The notes: generated by a model not told the origin, from the letters alone. DNA of 64,000 nt from Spirulina major PCC 6313 (GCF_001890765.1 NZ_KV878783.1:1651174-1715173), one strand, 5' to 3'. Numbered from the stretch's first letter, positions 1 through 9,533 are shown. Numbers and translations: made by a program.

Positions 1-550
1 GGCCATCATTGGGCAGCATCCGAGGGCCGTAGGTGTTGAAAATTCGCACCACGCGCACCTCTAAACCATGCTCGCGGTGATAATCATAGGTCAAGGTTTC
101 CGCCATCCGTTTCCCTTCGTCGTAGCAGGCACGAATCCCGGTACAGTTCACATTGCCGCGATAGGCCTCGGATTGAGGATGCACATCCGGATCACCATAC
201 ACCTCCGAAGTTGAGGCGAGAAAAAAGCGAGCACCCACTCGTTTCGCCAGCCCCAGCATATTGATTGTCCCCAGCACATTGGTTTTGACGGTTTTAATCG
301 GGTTGAACTGATAATGAACGGGAGAGGCGGGACAAGCCAGGTGATAGACTTGATCCACTTCAAGGCGAATCGGTTCCGTAATATCGTGGCGAATCAGTTC
401 AAAATTGGGATTGTTGAACCAATGCAAAAGATTGCGTTTATTCCCGGTATAGAAATTATCTAGGCAAATAACTTCATGATCTTGCTGCATGAGGCGATCG
501 ATGAGGTGAGAGCCTAAAAAACCAGCACCACCGGTGACGAGGATGCGCAT
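1..550 (-). CDS. UDP-glucuronate decarboxylase (UXS-type), 3' part outside window
   Basis: Extended short-chain dehydrogenase that would convert UDP-glucuronate to UDP-xylose for surface polysaccharide. The start ATG is at 550 and 183 codons are visible before the window edge. The N-terminus carries the NAD-binding motif [11 protein letters not shown], then [10 protein letters not shown], the [10 protein letters not shown] strand and the catalytic YDEGKR motif near residue 143. YDEGKR and the HLACPASP segment are typical of the UXS branch rather than of 4-epimerases or GDP-mannose dehydratase. The C-terminal substrate-binding part is missing, so this rests on the N-terminal half. The gene is transcribed away from the riboswitch region to its right. 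Confidence 0.85.
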   Translation of the reverse strand, partial: MRILVTGGAGFLGSHLIDRLMQQDHEVICLDNFYTGNKRNLLHWFNNPNFELIRHDITEPIRLEVDQVYHLACPASPVHYQFNPIKTVKTNVLGTINMLGLAKRVGARFFLASTSEVYGDPDVHPQSEAYRGNVNCTGIRACYDEGKRMAETLTYDYHREHGLEVRVVRIFNTYGPRMLPNDG

Positions 551-684
551 GATTTGCTTGGGGGTAATTTTTAGCCTTCACTCTAACATGCAGGGAGTTG
601 GCAGGGCGATCGACTGCTGCGATCGCCCCGGAGGCTTTTTAAAAATTTGTGCTATTATTCCTTCTTAAGCAAGTCAGCCTAGTT

Positions 685-858
685 CATCGTTGACCTGAAT
701 CGCTAGTTCAGGCGCACGAGGAAACGGAGGAACCAAACCCTGGGGCGTAAGCTTAGAAAGACTCAAGGACAACGCAACTCTGTTCCTTGACGGATCTAAA
801 CGGGACATCTCTCAGTCCTAGCCCGTCAGCTAACTTCGTCGGCATTGAGAGGAGACTG
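685..858 (+). promoter_or_regulatory. c-di-AMP riboswitch (ydaO-yuaA class)
   Basis: The segment contains the hallmarks of the ydaO/yuaA aptamer in order: a 5' GAATC element after TTGACC, GGAGGAACC near 726, a TGGGG element shortly after, a variable stem around 760-800, then the highly conserved CCGTCAGCTAAC followed by TCGTCGGCATTGAGAGGAG near 825-855. The order and spacing match characterised c-di-AMP aptamers. It lies about 300 nt ahead of the permease gene at 1156 in the same direction. In this class ligand binding usually turns expression off, which fits control of an ion or osmolyte transporter; that use here is inferred. Confidence 0.88.
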
Positions 859-987
859 AAAGACAGCATTTTTCCCAAAATGGTGGCTCTGCATTCAGTG
901 TTCCTTGGCTCGTACTGCTATGACTTGCGTTTGTACCTGCCACGAATCTGGAGTCTGTGATATGGCCATCTCATCCTAAATACCGTG

Positions 988-1060
988 GGTATTCAATACC
1001 CGTTAAACTCCTAACTTTTTTGCCCTGATGGGTTTCCTGTGATGTCAGGGTTTGCTTCTT
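988..1060 (+). terminator. Candidate expression-platform hairpins downstream of the riboswitch
   Basis: Two hairpins lie between the aptamer and the permease start. The first is a perfect 6-bp stem, GGGTAT-TCA-ATACCC (988-1002), followed about a dozen bases later by a T-rich run. The second pairs CCCTGA (1023-1028) with TCAGGG (1045-1050) and is followed by TTTGCTTCTT. Either could be the intrinsic terminator controlled by the aptamer. No anti-terminator pairing was worked out. Confidence 0.45.
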
Positions 1061-1155
1061 AAATCGAACTCTTGAGCGATCCAGAAATGCTGGGGTGACT
1101 CGATGTTTGCTGCTCGGTTTTTTATCGCACCTTCATGAGAAGGTGTTACAACACT

Positions 1156-2514
1156 ATGGATTATGGTGCAGCTTGGATTGCTGGGGGAACGTTTGTTGTT
1201 GTCATTGGGGCGATCGTTTCAGAGAAATTACATCTGACGATCGCTGCCTTTCTGGGGGCAATGGTGTTGATTTTTGCCCATGTTTTAACCCTGTCAGAGG
1301 CGATAGATTACATCAGTCAAAGCCATGGGACATTGGCGCTCTTTTTTGGGGTGATGGTGTTAATTCGAGCCTTTGAACCGACGCAAATTTTCGCCTATCT
1401 TGCGGGACAAATGGTGAAAATTTCCCAGGGCAGTGGGAAGAGGTTGCTGTTGGGAATTGTGGCAATTACTACGCCGATTTGTGCGATTTTGCCCAATGCG
1501 ACGACGGTAATGTTGTTGGCTCCATTGATTCCGCCATTGGCTCAGGATATTGGGGTGGATTTTGTGCCGCTGCTGATTTTGATGGTGTTGGTTGCCAATA
1601 GTGCGGGGTTGTTGACGTTGGTGGGTGATCCGGCGACGTTTATTGTGGGACAGGGGGTCAATATGAGTTTTGGGGATTATCTCCAGCGGTTGAGTTTGGG
1701 GGGGGTGTTGGCGATCGCTGTAATCGTCGTGCTCCTGCCGGTGCTCTTTCCGACCATTTGGCGGACGCAGTTTACGGGGTGCGATCGCCTTAAACTCCCC
1801 CAAATTAACCATCCCCGCGTGTTAGCCGTGGGCAGTGGGATCATCCTCCTCGTCTTGGTGCTATTCGTGATCGGAGAATCCTTGCCCTTCCCCATTCAAC
1901 CGGCAGCCGTGGCGTTACTCGGTGCCGGTCTCGCCCTCCTCCTCGCCCACCACAGCAAAATTGACACCGTCAATAGCATCCTCAAAGATGTGGACTGGAG
2001 CACGCTGATTTTCTTCATGTCCATCTTTGTCTTGATCGGCAGCCTCGAAAAAACCGGCGTTGTGCAGCAGTTATCAGGACTCCTCGCCCTGGGCTTGGGT
2101 CAAAATTTGCTGCTGGCTAGCATTGTGCTGATGGTGCTCGTCGCCCTCTTGTCGAGCGTGATTCCTAATATTCCCCTCGTCGTTGCCATGGTTCCCCTCC
2201 TCAAGGAGTACCTGTTAACAGTGAATCTAATTGACCCAGCCATGGCCAGTCCTGAGTTTACGGGCCAATTTCCCGCCGCTGTTCTTCCCTTGTTCTATGC
2301 CATGATGTTTGGGGCGACCTTGGGGGGAAACGGAACCTTGGTGGGAGCCTCGGCCAATATTGTGGCGGCGGGGGTGGCGGAATTACACGGTAGTCGGATT
2401 TCGTTTCGTCAGTTTTTGCGCTATGGTTTGCCCGTGATGGCGGCTCAGGTGGGGGTGAGTCTGGTGTTTCTGATCGTTGCCTGCTTTGGGTTGGCCGGAG
2501 GGCGGATCGGCTGA
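1156..2514 (+). CDS. SLC13 / ArsB-NhaD (ion transporter superfamily) permease
   Basis: A very hydrophobic protein of about 452 residues with roughly 11-12 membrane segments in two halves. The re-entrant signatures of the ion transporter superfamily are visible: PNATTVMLLAPL in the first half and GGNGTLVGASANIVAAG in the second. This family includes Na+/H+ antiporters, arsenite and dicarboxylate carriers, so the substrate cannot be read from sequence. I prefer ATG 1156 over ATG 1135 because AGAAGG lies just upstream of 1156 and nothing resembling a ribosome-binding site precedes 1135. The upstream c-di-AMP riboswitch suggests a role in cation or osmotic balance. Confidence 0.8.
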   Translation: MDYGAAWIAGGTFVVVIGAIVSEKLHLTIAAFLGAMVLIFAHVLTLSEAIDYISQSHGTLALFFGVMVLIRAFEPTQIFAYLAGQMVKISQGSGKRLLLGIVAITTPICAILPNATTVMLLAPLIPPLAQDIGVDFVPLLILMVLVANSAGLLTLVGDPATFIVGQGVNMSFGDYLQRLSLGGVLAIAVIVVLLPVLFPTIWRTQFTGCDRLKLPQINHPRVLAVGSGIILLVLVLFVIGESLPFPIQPAAVALLGAGLALLLAHHSKIDTVNSILKDVDWSTLIFFMSIFVLIGSLEKTGVVQQLSGLLALGLGQNLLLASIVLMVLVALLSSVIPNIPLVVAMVPLLKEYLLTVNLIDPAMASPEFTGQFPAAVLPLFYAMMFGATLGGNGTLVGASANIVAAGVAELHGSRISFRQFLRYGLPVMAAQVGVSLVFLIVACFGLAGGRIG

Positions 2515-2629
2515 CGGGGGAGCGATGGAAAACCGAGATCTGGGGTTTGCGTTCGATGAGTGTCACGGGTTACCATGATAGACTGTGTTTTTGTCAAGGT
2601 ATTTAGCCGAATACTGTAGGAGGATTACG

Positions 2630-2767
2630 GTGACTCAACGAACTTTGCGCGGCACGAACCGCAAACAAAAGCGTCAATCGGGGTTTCGCGCTCGGATGCG
2701 CACCCACAATGGCCGACGTGTGATTGCAACCCGTCGCCGCAAAGGGCGGCATCGCTTAGCGGTTTAG
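2630..2767 (+). CDS. rpmH: 50S ribosomal protein L34
   Basis: A 45-residue, strongly basic protein with the typical L34 sequence: [14 protein letters not shown] at the start, [12 protein letters not shown] in the middle and [11 protein letters not shown] at the end. The start is GTG 2630, preceded by a perfect AGGAGG at 2618-2623; a longer reading from 2585 has no such signal. It heads the conserved rpmH-rnpA-PH-yidC cluster. Confidence 0.96.
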   Translation: MTQRTLRGTNRKQKRQSGFRARMRTHNGRRVIATRRRKGRHRLAV

Positions 2768-2790
2768 GAGCTTGAGCAAACGGTGGCAAC

Positions 2791-3165
2791 GTGGGGTTAG
2801 CCAACTGCAATCGGCTCAAGCATCGACGTGAGTTCCAAGCAGTGTACGAACGGGGCGATCGCATTCACGGTCGATATCTCACCGTGCGTTATTTGCCGAT
2901 GCCATGCCCCGAAGCCCCGCCCAAAATTGGGATCACGGTGGGGAAGCGAGTCAGCAAAAAGGCTGTGGTGCGGAACCGCATTAAACGTCAAATCCGAGCC
3001 ATTTTTCGCCAAATCTTACCCCAAATTGTTCCCGGCCACTGCTTGGTTGTGAATGTCAAGCCCCAAGCAATGACGTGCGAATATGAACATTTTTTGCGAG
3101 AATTAAAGCAGTTATTGACAAAAGCCGAGGTATGGCATGGGTATAAAAGAAACAGCATTTTATGA
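2791..3165 (+). CDS. rnpA: Ribonuclease P protein component
   Basis: Protein subunit of RNase P, which matures tRNA 5' ends together with the RNA rnpB. It has 124 residues, normal for the family. The N-terminus NRLKHRREFQAVYERG and the central RNP signature KKAVVRNRIKRQIR (about residues 60-75) are intact. Translation starts at GTG 2791, 23 bases after the rpmH stop. The 3' end overlaps the next gene by 29 bases, suggesting translational coupling. Confidence 0.95.
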   Translation: MGLANCNRLKHRREFQAVYERGDRIHGRYLTVRYLPMPCPEAPPKIGITVGKRVSKKAVVRNRIKRQIRAIFRQILPQIVPGHCLVVNVKPQAMTCEYEHFLRELKQLLTKAEVWHGYKRNSIL

Positions 3166-3529
3166 AGGTGGCCCCCATATTGGCGACTTGATTTTGAATA
3201 TTTTGTTAGGGTTCACGGTAATTTGTTTACCCTTAACCGTAGGGGCCGTGGTGCGGGCCCTGTGGCTACGTTATCGGATTACCGATCGCCGCGTTTCGGT
3301 GACGGGGGGATGGCAGGGGCGCGATCGCACCGATGTTGTTTACGCTGAGGTCGCCAAGATTGCCAGCGTGTCCCGTGGGATTGGCCTCTGGGGTGATATT
3401 GTGTTGACCCTCCGGGATGGCAATCGTCTTGAATTGCGAGCCATTCCAAAATACCGTCAAATTTGTGACCACATTGCCGAGCGCACCGCCGAAAAAACTG
3501 GCATTCCCGTCGATACGATTCGGATTTAA
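3137..3529 (+). CDS. PH domain-containing membrane protein
   Basis: A 130-residue protein found between rnpA and yidC in many cyanobacteria. A hydrophobic segment covers about residues 15-38, followed by a bacterial pleckstrin-homology-like domain (RYRITDRRVSVTGGWQG through the C-terminal helix). The family's biochemical role is unknown to me; its position suggests a link to membrane protein insertion. It overlaps the end of rnpA in another frame. Confidence 0.85.
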   Translation: MGIKETAFYEGGPHIGDLILNILLGFTVICLPLTVGAVVRALWLRYRITDRRVSVTGGWQGRDRTDVVYAEVAKIASVSRGIGLWGDIVLTLRDGNRLELRAIPKYRQICDHIAERTAEKTGIPVDTIRI

Positions 3530-3632
3530 TCCCCTTCCCCTCGCTTGTGTGTCTAGACCACTGCTTTTTCGATAAAGCGACTCCACACTGCGTATTCACC
3601 CCACTTGTCCACCCAGCAGGCTCTCAATAGGC

Positions 3633-4796
3633 ATGGATTTAGGTATCGGTTTTATCTCAACCAACATCATGTTGCCAATCCTGGATTTTTTCCATGAGAT
3701 TGTGCCCAGTTACGGCTTTGCGATCATTGCCCTCACGTTGGTGATTCGCTTTGCCGTCTATCCCCTCAGTGCCGGCTCCATTCGGAATATGCGCCGCACT
3801 CGCATCGCCCAACCGGTGATGCAAAAACGGGTTAAAGAAGTCCAAGAACGCTACAAAGACGACCCGAAAAAGCTCCAAGAATCGATGAGCGAAATTTACA
3901 AAGAGTATGGCAACCCCCTCGCGGGCTGCCTGCCCTTGTTGTTGCAATTGCCGATTCTGTGGGCTTTGTTCACCACCCTGCGGGGATCGCCCTTTGCGGA
4001 TATCAACTACACGGTGGATCTGCAAATTTTCCCCAGCGAAGCCACAGAACAGATTCAACCCCAAATTTTTAAAACCAAACCCCAAAACATCTACCTTAAT
4101 GAAGATGTTCACTATCGCCTCGCTGCGGTGATTCCCACGGGCAATCGCCTCACCGTTGGTGAGACGATTCACCCGGAATTCCAATCGGAAGAAGGGACAA
4201 GTTTTGCGAGTCTGCGCCAGGAATATGAAACCAGTCAGGTAACACCTGCATGGACGGTCACCAAGGGCGAAGGCAATGTGGAAATTGCCCCCGATGGGAC
4301 GGTGACAGCGATCGCCCCTGGTGAAGTCACCCTCCAAGGCACGATTCCCGGTCTCGCCGCCAATGAAGGTTTCCTCTTCATCAATGCCCTCGGCCGAGTT
4401 GGTGCGAAGGGTGAAAACGGTGCGATCCACTGGGATATTGTCGGCATGGTGCTGTTCTTCGGGGTCAGTACCTACATCAGTCAACAACTCACCGGCGCAT
4501 CGGGGGGCAGTGGCCCGCAAAACGAGCAGCAGCAAACCATTAGCAAAATCACGCCGATTCTGTTTACGGGGATGTTCCTCGTTTTTCCCTTACCGGCGGG
4601 GGTGCTGATGTATATGACGGTGGCGAACGTGTTCCAAACGGCACAAACCTTCATTTTGATGCGGGAACCGTTACCGGAAAACCTGCAAAAACTCGTAGAA
4701 CAGCAGGAAAAACAAGAAGAGCGCGACAAAGGTGGCCGGGGAGATTTGCCCTTTGAGCCGAAGCGATCGAAGAAGAAAGAAAAAGCCTCTGGTTAA
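3633..4796 (+). CDS. yidC: Membrane protein insertase YidC/Oxa1/Alb3
   Basis: Inserts proteins into plasma and thylakoid membranes. The 387-residue protein has membrane segments near residues 15-45, 105-125, 267-285 and 305-345. The core shows the groove arginine in [11 protein letters not shown], the basic cytoplasmic loop with RNMRRTR, and [13 protein letters not shown]. Between the second and third segments, about residues 130-262, lies an extra-membrane insert containing a bacterial Ig-like (BIG2) stretch, [17 protein letters not shown]. The C-terminus is charged and lysine-rich. The neighbours rnpA, PH protein and jag are the standard cluster. Confidence 0.95.
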   Translation: MDLGIGFISTNIMLPILDFFHEIVPSYGFAIIALTLVIRFAVYPLSAGSIRNMRRTRIAQPVMQKRVKEVQERYKDDPKKLQESMSEIYKEYGNPLAGCLPLLLQLPILWALFTTLRGSPFADINYTVDLQIFPSEATEQIQPQIFKTKPQNIYLNEDVHYRLAAVIPTGNRLTVGETIHPEFQSEEGTSFASLRQEYETSQVTPAWTVTKGEGNVEIAPDGTVTAIAPGEVTLQGTIPGLAANEGFLFINALGRVGAKGENGAIHWDIVGMVLFFGVSTYISQQLTGASGGSGPQNEQQQTISKITPILFTGMFLVFPLPAGVLMYMTVANVFQTAQTFILMREPLPENLQKLVEQQEKQEERDKGGRGDLPFEPKRSKKKEKASG

Positions 4797-4901
4797 GGGG
4801 CGATCTGCCATGGCGAGCGAGTTGATGATGCGGGTATTGTGATCGCTTGTCTGCCATGGCTTGGTAATTAATGGCAGGCGCACAAGCGCGTCAGGACGAA
4901 C

Positions 4902-5387
4902 ATGAGTGAGCAAATCGAACAGGGGCAACTGTGGCTAACCCAGTTGTTGACCCTGATGGGGGTTCCCTGTGGGGTGGAATGCAGTCAATCGGCAAAAGAT
5001 GGGCCCTATTGGCTGACGATCGCCGCACAGGATCTCGAACCGGAACAGATTGAATGGTTGATTGGCGATCGCGGCAAACTGATCGATACGATCCAATACC
5101 TCGCCAATACCCTGTTGAATGCGAGTCACGATCGCCCGGTGCAGCATCCCTATACCGTGGAATTGGCGGACTATCGGGTACGCCGTCAGGCGGAACTTGA
5201 AGCCCTAGTGGATCAGGTGGCGCAGAAGGTACGGGCAACGGGGCAGGAAGTGGAGTTGATGGATCTATCCGCTGCTGAACGTCGCCAAATTCATACTTTG
5301 TTTAAAGAGAGCGAAGATTTAACGACGGAAAGCCGGGGCGCAGAACCCCACCGCCGTTTGTTTGTGTTGCGCCGTAAGCTGAGATAG
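4902..5387 (+). CDS. Jag/KhpB-type KH-R3H RNA-binding protein
   Basis: A 161-residue RNA-binding protein. A KH-like domain includes WLIGDRGKLIDTIQYLAN, with GDRGK in the place of the GXXG loop near residue 52. A C-terminal R3H domain has ERRQIH near residues 126-131. Jag/KhpB homologues follow yidC in many bacteria and act as post-transcriptional regulators. The Jag-N domain of longer homologues is absent, as is usual in cyanobacteria. The next gene begins 15 bases after the stop. Confidence 0.88.
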   Translation: MSEQIEQGQLWLTQLLTLMGVPCGVECSQSAKDGPYWLTIAAQDLEPEQIEWLIGDRGKLIDTIQYLANTLLNASHDRPVQHPYTVELADYRVRRQAELEALVDQVAQKVRATGQEVELMDLSAAERRQIHTLFKESEDLTTESRGAEPHRRLFVLRRKLR

Positions 5388-5402
5388 CAGCGGGAGGGAC
5401 GA

Positions 5403-5906
5403 ATGCAGCCAATTTTTATTCCGAATCTGTTGCAGCTTCCGGAACGAACGGAAGAGTTTGAGCTTGAAGAGTTTATTGAGGGACTAGAAACCCTGACTCC
5501 GGTGCGGGGCAGCTTGAGTGTGACGCACCAAAGCACCTATTTGGATGTGCGATCGCAAGCGGAAACCATCGCCACCTTGGTCTGTCATCGCTGTTTAGCC
5601 CATTACAACCACCGTTTGCAAGTTGACACCCAAGAATTAATCTGGCTCGAAGCTCCCAAACCCGATCACCCCAGCGCCGACGAAAATCAAGGCGATGAAC
5701 TCCTCGAAACCCTCCCCCCCAACGGACATTTTGACCCCCAAGAGTGGCTTTATGAGCAGTTGAGCTTGGCGTTGCCGTTTCAGCAGGTCTGTAGTGATGA
5801 TTGTCCGGGGATCGCGGTAGAGACTCCCCAGGAGAGCGCCGATGTGGATAGTCGGTGGGCGAGCTTGGCAAGCTTAAAAGAACAACTCTCGCAACGCGAG
5901 GATTGA
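5403..5906 (+). CDS. DUF177 (YceD-like) protein
   Basis: A 167-residue acidic protein of the DUF177/YceD family, whose members are tied to ribosome and 23S rRNA accumulation. Two cysteine pairs, CHRC near residue 60 and CSDDC near residue 130, could bind zinc. It follows jag by 15 bases and precedes the AAA gene by 4, so it is almost certainly co-transcribed with both. Confidence 0.82.
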   Translation: MQPIFIPNLLQLPERTEEFELEEFIEGLETLTPVRGSLSVTHQSTYLDVRSQAETIATLVCHRCLAHYNHRLQVDTQELIWLEAPKPDHPSADENQGDELLETLPPNGHFDPQEWLYEQLSLALPFQQVCSDDCPGIAVETPQESADVDSRWASLASLKEQLSQRED

Positions 5907-5910
5907 TGGC

Positions 5911-7401
5911 ATGGCATTTCGAGATGAGTTTGAGTTACTACTGCGGGCCTGCTATCCGCTGATCTACATCCCAACGGCGGAGGAAGAACGCCTTGAGGGT
6001 GCGATCGCAGCATCGGCCCAAACGGTGGGCAATCGCACCGTCTACCTGTGGGACTTTGTCGAAGGCTATCAACATAATCCGAATCATAACGGCGTGGGGC
6101 GGCGCAATCCGTTGCAGGCGTTGGAATTATTGGAGAAACTTCCCGAACAAGCGGCGGGTGTCTTTGTGTTGCGAGATTTTCACCGTTTTTTAGAGGATAT
6201 TTCAATCACGCGGAAATTGCGGAACTTGGCGCGATCGCTCAAATCCCAACCCAAAACCCTCGTGGTCGTTGCTCCCTCGATCTCCATCCCCCCCGAACTC
6301 ACCGAAGTGTTTACCATCGTTGATTTTCCCCTGCCCACGGCGGCGGAACTGCGGGGAGAAATGCAGCGGCTCTTGGTGGGGCAATCCCTGCCGGAAACGC
6401 TGCTGGATGCTTTGGTGCGAGCCTCCCAAGGGCTGCCCCTCGAACGGGTGCGGCGGGTGTTGACGCGGGCGATCGCTGCCCACGGCAAACTCGAAGCCGA
6501 TGATGTGGAATTGATCCTCGCCGAAAAACGCCAATCGATCCGCCAAACCCAAATCCTCGACTTTTACCCCGCCACCGAACAGATCACCGACATCGGCGGC
6601 CTCGATAACCTCAAAGATTGGCTGTTGCGGCGGGGCGGAGCATTCAGCGATCGCGCCCGCGCCTACGGCCTGCCCCATCCGCGCGGCCTGCTCCTGGTGG
6701 GAATTCAAGGCACGGGAAAATCCCTGACGGCAAAAGCGATCGCCCACCATTGGCACTTACCCTTACTGCGGCTCGATGTGGGGCGACTCTTCGGCGGCCT
6801 CGTCGGTGAATCAGAATCCCGCACCCGCCAAATGATCACCCTGGCCGAAGCCCTCTCCCCTTGCATTCTCTGGATCGACGAAATCGACAAAGCCTTTGCC
6901 GGAGCCGATGGGAAAGGGGATTCCGGCACCACCAGCCGCGTGTTTGGCACCTTCATTACCTGGCTGGCCGAAAAAACCACCCCCGTCTTCGTCGTCGCCA
7001 CCGCCAACAATATCCAAAGCCTCCCCCCGGAAATGCTCCGCAAAGGTCGCTTTGATGAAATCTTTTTCGTCGGCCTCCCTTCCCAAGGGGAACGCAAGGA
7101 AATCTTCACCGTCCACCTTAGCCGCCTCCGCCCTCATAATTTACAAGCGTATGATTGCGATCGCCTCGCCTACGAAACCCCCGACTTTTCCGGCGCGGAA
7201 ATCGAACAAACCCTAATCGAAGCGATGCACATCGGTTTCAGCCAAAACCGCGACTTTACCACCGACGACATTCTCACCGCCGCCAGCCAAATCATCCCCC
7301 TCGCCCGCACCGCCAAGGAACAAATCCAATTCCTCCAAGCCTGGGCCGATGCGGGGAAAGCGCGGCTTGCGTCGCGGCGCGGTTCTCTCGGTTCGCTGTA
7401 G
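5911..7401 (+). CDS. AAA ATPase, Ycf46-like
   Basis: A 496-residue protein typical of the cyanobacterial/plastid Ycf46 group. The N-terminal half (YPLIYIPTAEEER onward) resembles a degenerate AAA module. The C-terminal half is a complete AAA domain with Walker A GIQGTGKS near residue 264, Walker B CILWIDEIDKAF near 318 and the arginine finger region LRKGRFDEIFFV. Some Ycf46 members have been linked to photosynthesis regulation in low CO2; the exact role here is unknown. It starts 4 bases after the DUF177 gene and closes this operon. Confidence 0.85.
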   Translation: MAFRDEFELLLRACYPLIYIPTAEEERLEGAIAASAQTVGNRTVYLWDFVEGYQHNPNHNGVGRRNPLQALELLEKLPEQAAGVFVLRDFHRFLEDISITRKLRNLARSLKSQPKTLVVVAPSISIPPELTEVFTIVDFPLPTAAELRGEMQRLLVGQSLPETLLDALVRASQGLPLERVRRVLTRAIAAHGKLEADDVELILAEKRQSIRQTQILDFYPATEQITDIGGLDNLKDWLLRRGGAFSDRARAYGLPHPRGLLLVGIQGTGKSLTAKAIAHHWHLPLLRLDVGRLFGGLVGESESRTRQMITLAEALSPCILWIDEIDKAFAGADGKGDSGTTSRVFGTFITWLAEKTTPVFVVATANNIQSLPPEMLRKGRFDEIFFVGLPSQGERKEIFTVHLSRLRPHNLQAYDCDRLAYETPDFSGAEIEQTLIEAMHIGFSQNRDFTTDDILTAASQIIPLARTAKEQIQFLQAWADAGKARLASRRGSLGSL

Positions 7402-7438
7402 GTGCGATCGCCTCATCAATCGGGCGCGATACAATTGA

Positions 7439-8113
7439 ATGGCTCAACATGCCTTTGACATGATGGACACTCTAGCCATTGAACGTCATCTGAAAACCCT
7501 GGCGCAACTCCAGACAGAGTTCGGCTTACAACGGGCTGAGGCTGAAGACTTTTTTGAAGAATGGCTGACCGGGTTGCCCAGCTTGACGGCGGCGGAACAG
7601 ACCGCCCTTGACCAGATTCGGGAGCGATACCACTACCAGTTTTCGGAAGGGCGTTTAGGCGAGGAGACAATCAAACTGATCGTCCTGTCGCCTTTGTTGC
7701 AATTGGCGGGTTTTTATAATCCCCCCTTTCAGTTTCGCGCTGAGGAAACTATTTATTTGGATGTGCCTACGGAGAAACGTCGTTACCGGGGCCGAATCGA
7801 TGCCCTCGTTTTGCAGGAACAGTTTTGGGTGATTGCGATCGAATCGAAAGAGACAAACTTTTCGGTAGACTTAGCAGTTCCTCAAGTTCTCGCCTATCTA
7901 CTCGCCAATCCTCACCCTAAATACTGCACCTACGGCATGGTGACGAATGGGGGGAGTTTCGTTTTCACAAAATTGCAATCTGGGACTGTTCCGCAATACG
8001 AAATGTCGGATGTATTCTCATTGCTCCCTCGTCAAAATCGTTTGTATGATGTGCTGCAAATCCTGAAGCGGATCGGGCAAGTGGTGCTAGATGTCCCTGA
8101 ATCTGGGGATTGA
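7439..8113 (+). CDS. Restriction endonuclease-like (Type I R N-terminal-like) protein
   Basis: A 224-residue stand-alone protein. The middle shows a PD-(D/E)XK pattern: an acidic residue in YRGRIDALVL near residue 122 and IAIESKETN near residues 135-143, followed by VTNGGSFVF. This resembles the N-terminal nuclease domain of Type I restriction R subunits, without a helicase. No modification or specificity subunit lies nearby, so it is probably a house-keeping or orphan nuclease-like gene. In-frame ATGs at 7460 and 7463 are alternative starts. Confidence 0.65.
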   Translation: MAQHAFDMMDTLAIERHLKTLAQLQTEFGLQRAEAEDFFEEWLTGLPSLTAAEQTALDQIRERYHYQFSEGRLGEETIKLIVLSPLLQLAGFYNPPFQFRAEETIYLDVPTEKRRYRGRIDALVLQEQFWVIAIESKETNFSVDLAVPQVLAYLLANPHPKYCTYGMVTNGGSFVFTKLQSGTVPQYEMSDVFSLLPRQNRLYDVLQILKRIGQVVLDVPESGD

Positions 8114-8123
8114 CGGCCCAGGA

Positions 8124-9533
8124 TTATTCTTGGGGGATGGGTTGGGGTTGACGATGGGGGAAGGGCGATCGCACCTCCGGCAAGCCGCCTAAAATTCGCT
8201 CCAACATCGGGCGCACCTTCGCCACCTGTTCAGCGCGAATAATCATGTCCCACAGCGGCTCGAACTTCTTCCAACCCCCGGCATAGGCTAGATGGCGGGC
8301 GCGATGTTCCCAGGTGGGTTTTTGCCAAGCCCCTTGGAAAATCGCCGACCAGCGGTAAAACTGCTGATACGATCGCCAATACAACGCCTCCAGTTCCGCC
8401 GCGTCGATTTGGGCCGGTTGGAAGACCACATGGCGGGTGTCGTAGTCGGGCCAATGGTGATGGAGGAGGCGGCTTTGGGCGGCCATGCGATCATAAAGGG
8501 CCGTGCCGGGGTAAGGGGTGAGAATGTGAAACGTGGCGGTTTCGATGCCCTGTTGAACCGCCCATTCCACGGTGCGATCGCCCACGGACGGATCATCCTC
8601 ATCCATGCCATAGACAAAACTACCGTTAATCATCACGCCAAACTCATGGAGGCGACGAATCGCGGCGGTGTAGTCCCGGTTGAGGTTGTGATATTTATGC
8701 TGGGCGCGGAGGTTTGCTTCGTTGAGAGTTTCAAAGCCCACAAATAAACTCCGCAACCCGCTTTCCACGGCTTTTTCCAATAAACCGGGTTGCAAAATGG
8801 CGTGAACGGTTCCCGCCGCTTGCCAGACCCGATTCATCCCCCGCATCCCCTCAAATAATGCCGCTGCAAATTGCGCATTGCCAAAGAGATGATCATCTAA
8901 GAAAAAGAGATGACGGCCTGGGAGTCGCTCAATTTCGGCCAAGGCTTCGTCCACGGCTTGGGTGTAGAAAGATTTGCCCCCCTGATAGAACGCATCTTTA
9001 TAACAAAAGTCGCAATGGTGGGGACAGCCCCGCGAAACCACGATGGAATTGGGTACGAGATAGCGATCGCGCTGAATCAGGTCGCGGCGAATGGGGGGAA
9101 CACCGAGGAGCGATCGCACCGTTGAACGATACAGCGATTGAACTGTCCCGCTGTGCCAATCCGCCCAAAACTGCGGCCAGGTATCCTCACCGGGGCCGAG
9201 GAAAATCGTATCAGCGTGCTGGGCGGCTTCCTCCGGTAAGGCCGTCACATGGAGGCCGCCCAGGCAGACATAGGCCCCCCGCGCCCGGTAGTGATCCGCC
9301 AATTCATAGGCCCGAAACGCAGACGTGATATAAACCTGAATCACCACCAAATCCGGGTCATCATCCAGGGTCAAGGGTTGAACATGTTCATCTTGAAGCT
9401 CGATCTCGGCATCGTCGGGGCAGAAGGATGCGATCGTCGCTAATCCCAAGGGCGGAAAGAGGGAATACTTGATGGGCCGCCAATGGGGGCTGAGGGCTTC
9501 GGTGAGCGCCGGAAGAATCATCTTGATACGCAT
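8124..9533 (-). CDS. B12-binding domain radical SAM protein
   Basis: A 469-residue enzyme. The N-terminal 140 residues form a cobalamin-binding-like Rossmann domain. The radical SAM core follows, with the 4Fe-4S motif CPHHCDFC near residues 168-175, and then a C-terminal helical extension ending in a proline-rich tail. Members carry out methylations or rearrangements of unreactive carbons. The substrate is not evident and no biosynthetic partners adjoin it. Its 3' end faces the nuclease-like gene tail to tail with 10 bases between. Confidence 0.85.
   Translation of the reverse strand: MRIKMILPALTEALSPHWRPIKYSLFPPLGLATIASFCPDDAEIELQDEHVQPLTLDDDPDLVVIQVYITSAFRAYELADHYRARGAYVCLGGLHVTALPEEAAQHADTIFLGPGEDTWPQFWADWHSGTVQSLYRSTVRSLLGVPPIRRDLIQRDRYLVPNSIVVSRGCPHHCDFCYKDAFYQGGKSFYTQAVDEALAEIERLPGRHLFFLDDHLFGNAQFAAALFEGMRGMNRVWQAAGTVHAILQPGLLEKAVESGLRSLFVGFETLNEANLRAQHKYHNLNRDYTAAIRRLHEFGVMINGSFVYGMDEDDPSVGDRTVEWAVQQGIETATFHILTPYPGTALYDRMAAQSRLLHHHWPDYDTRHVVFQPAQIDAAELEALYWRSYQQFYRWSAIFQGAWQKPTWEHRARHLAYAGGWKKFEPLWDMIIRAEQVAKVRPMLERILGGLPEVRSPFPHRQPQPIPQE

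Noticed and set aside
1360-1812. Long open frame antisense to the permease gene
   Set aside because: Basic, low-complexity translation opposite a strong coding gene; a shadow frame.
7439-8113. Active Type I restriction system
   Set aside because: Only a nuclease-like N-terminal region is present, with no helicase, methylase or specificity gene nearby.
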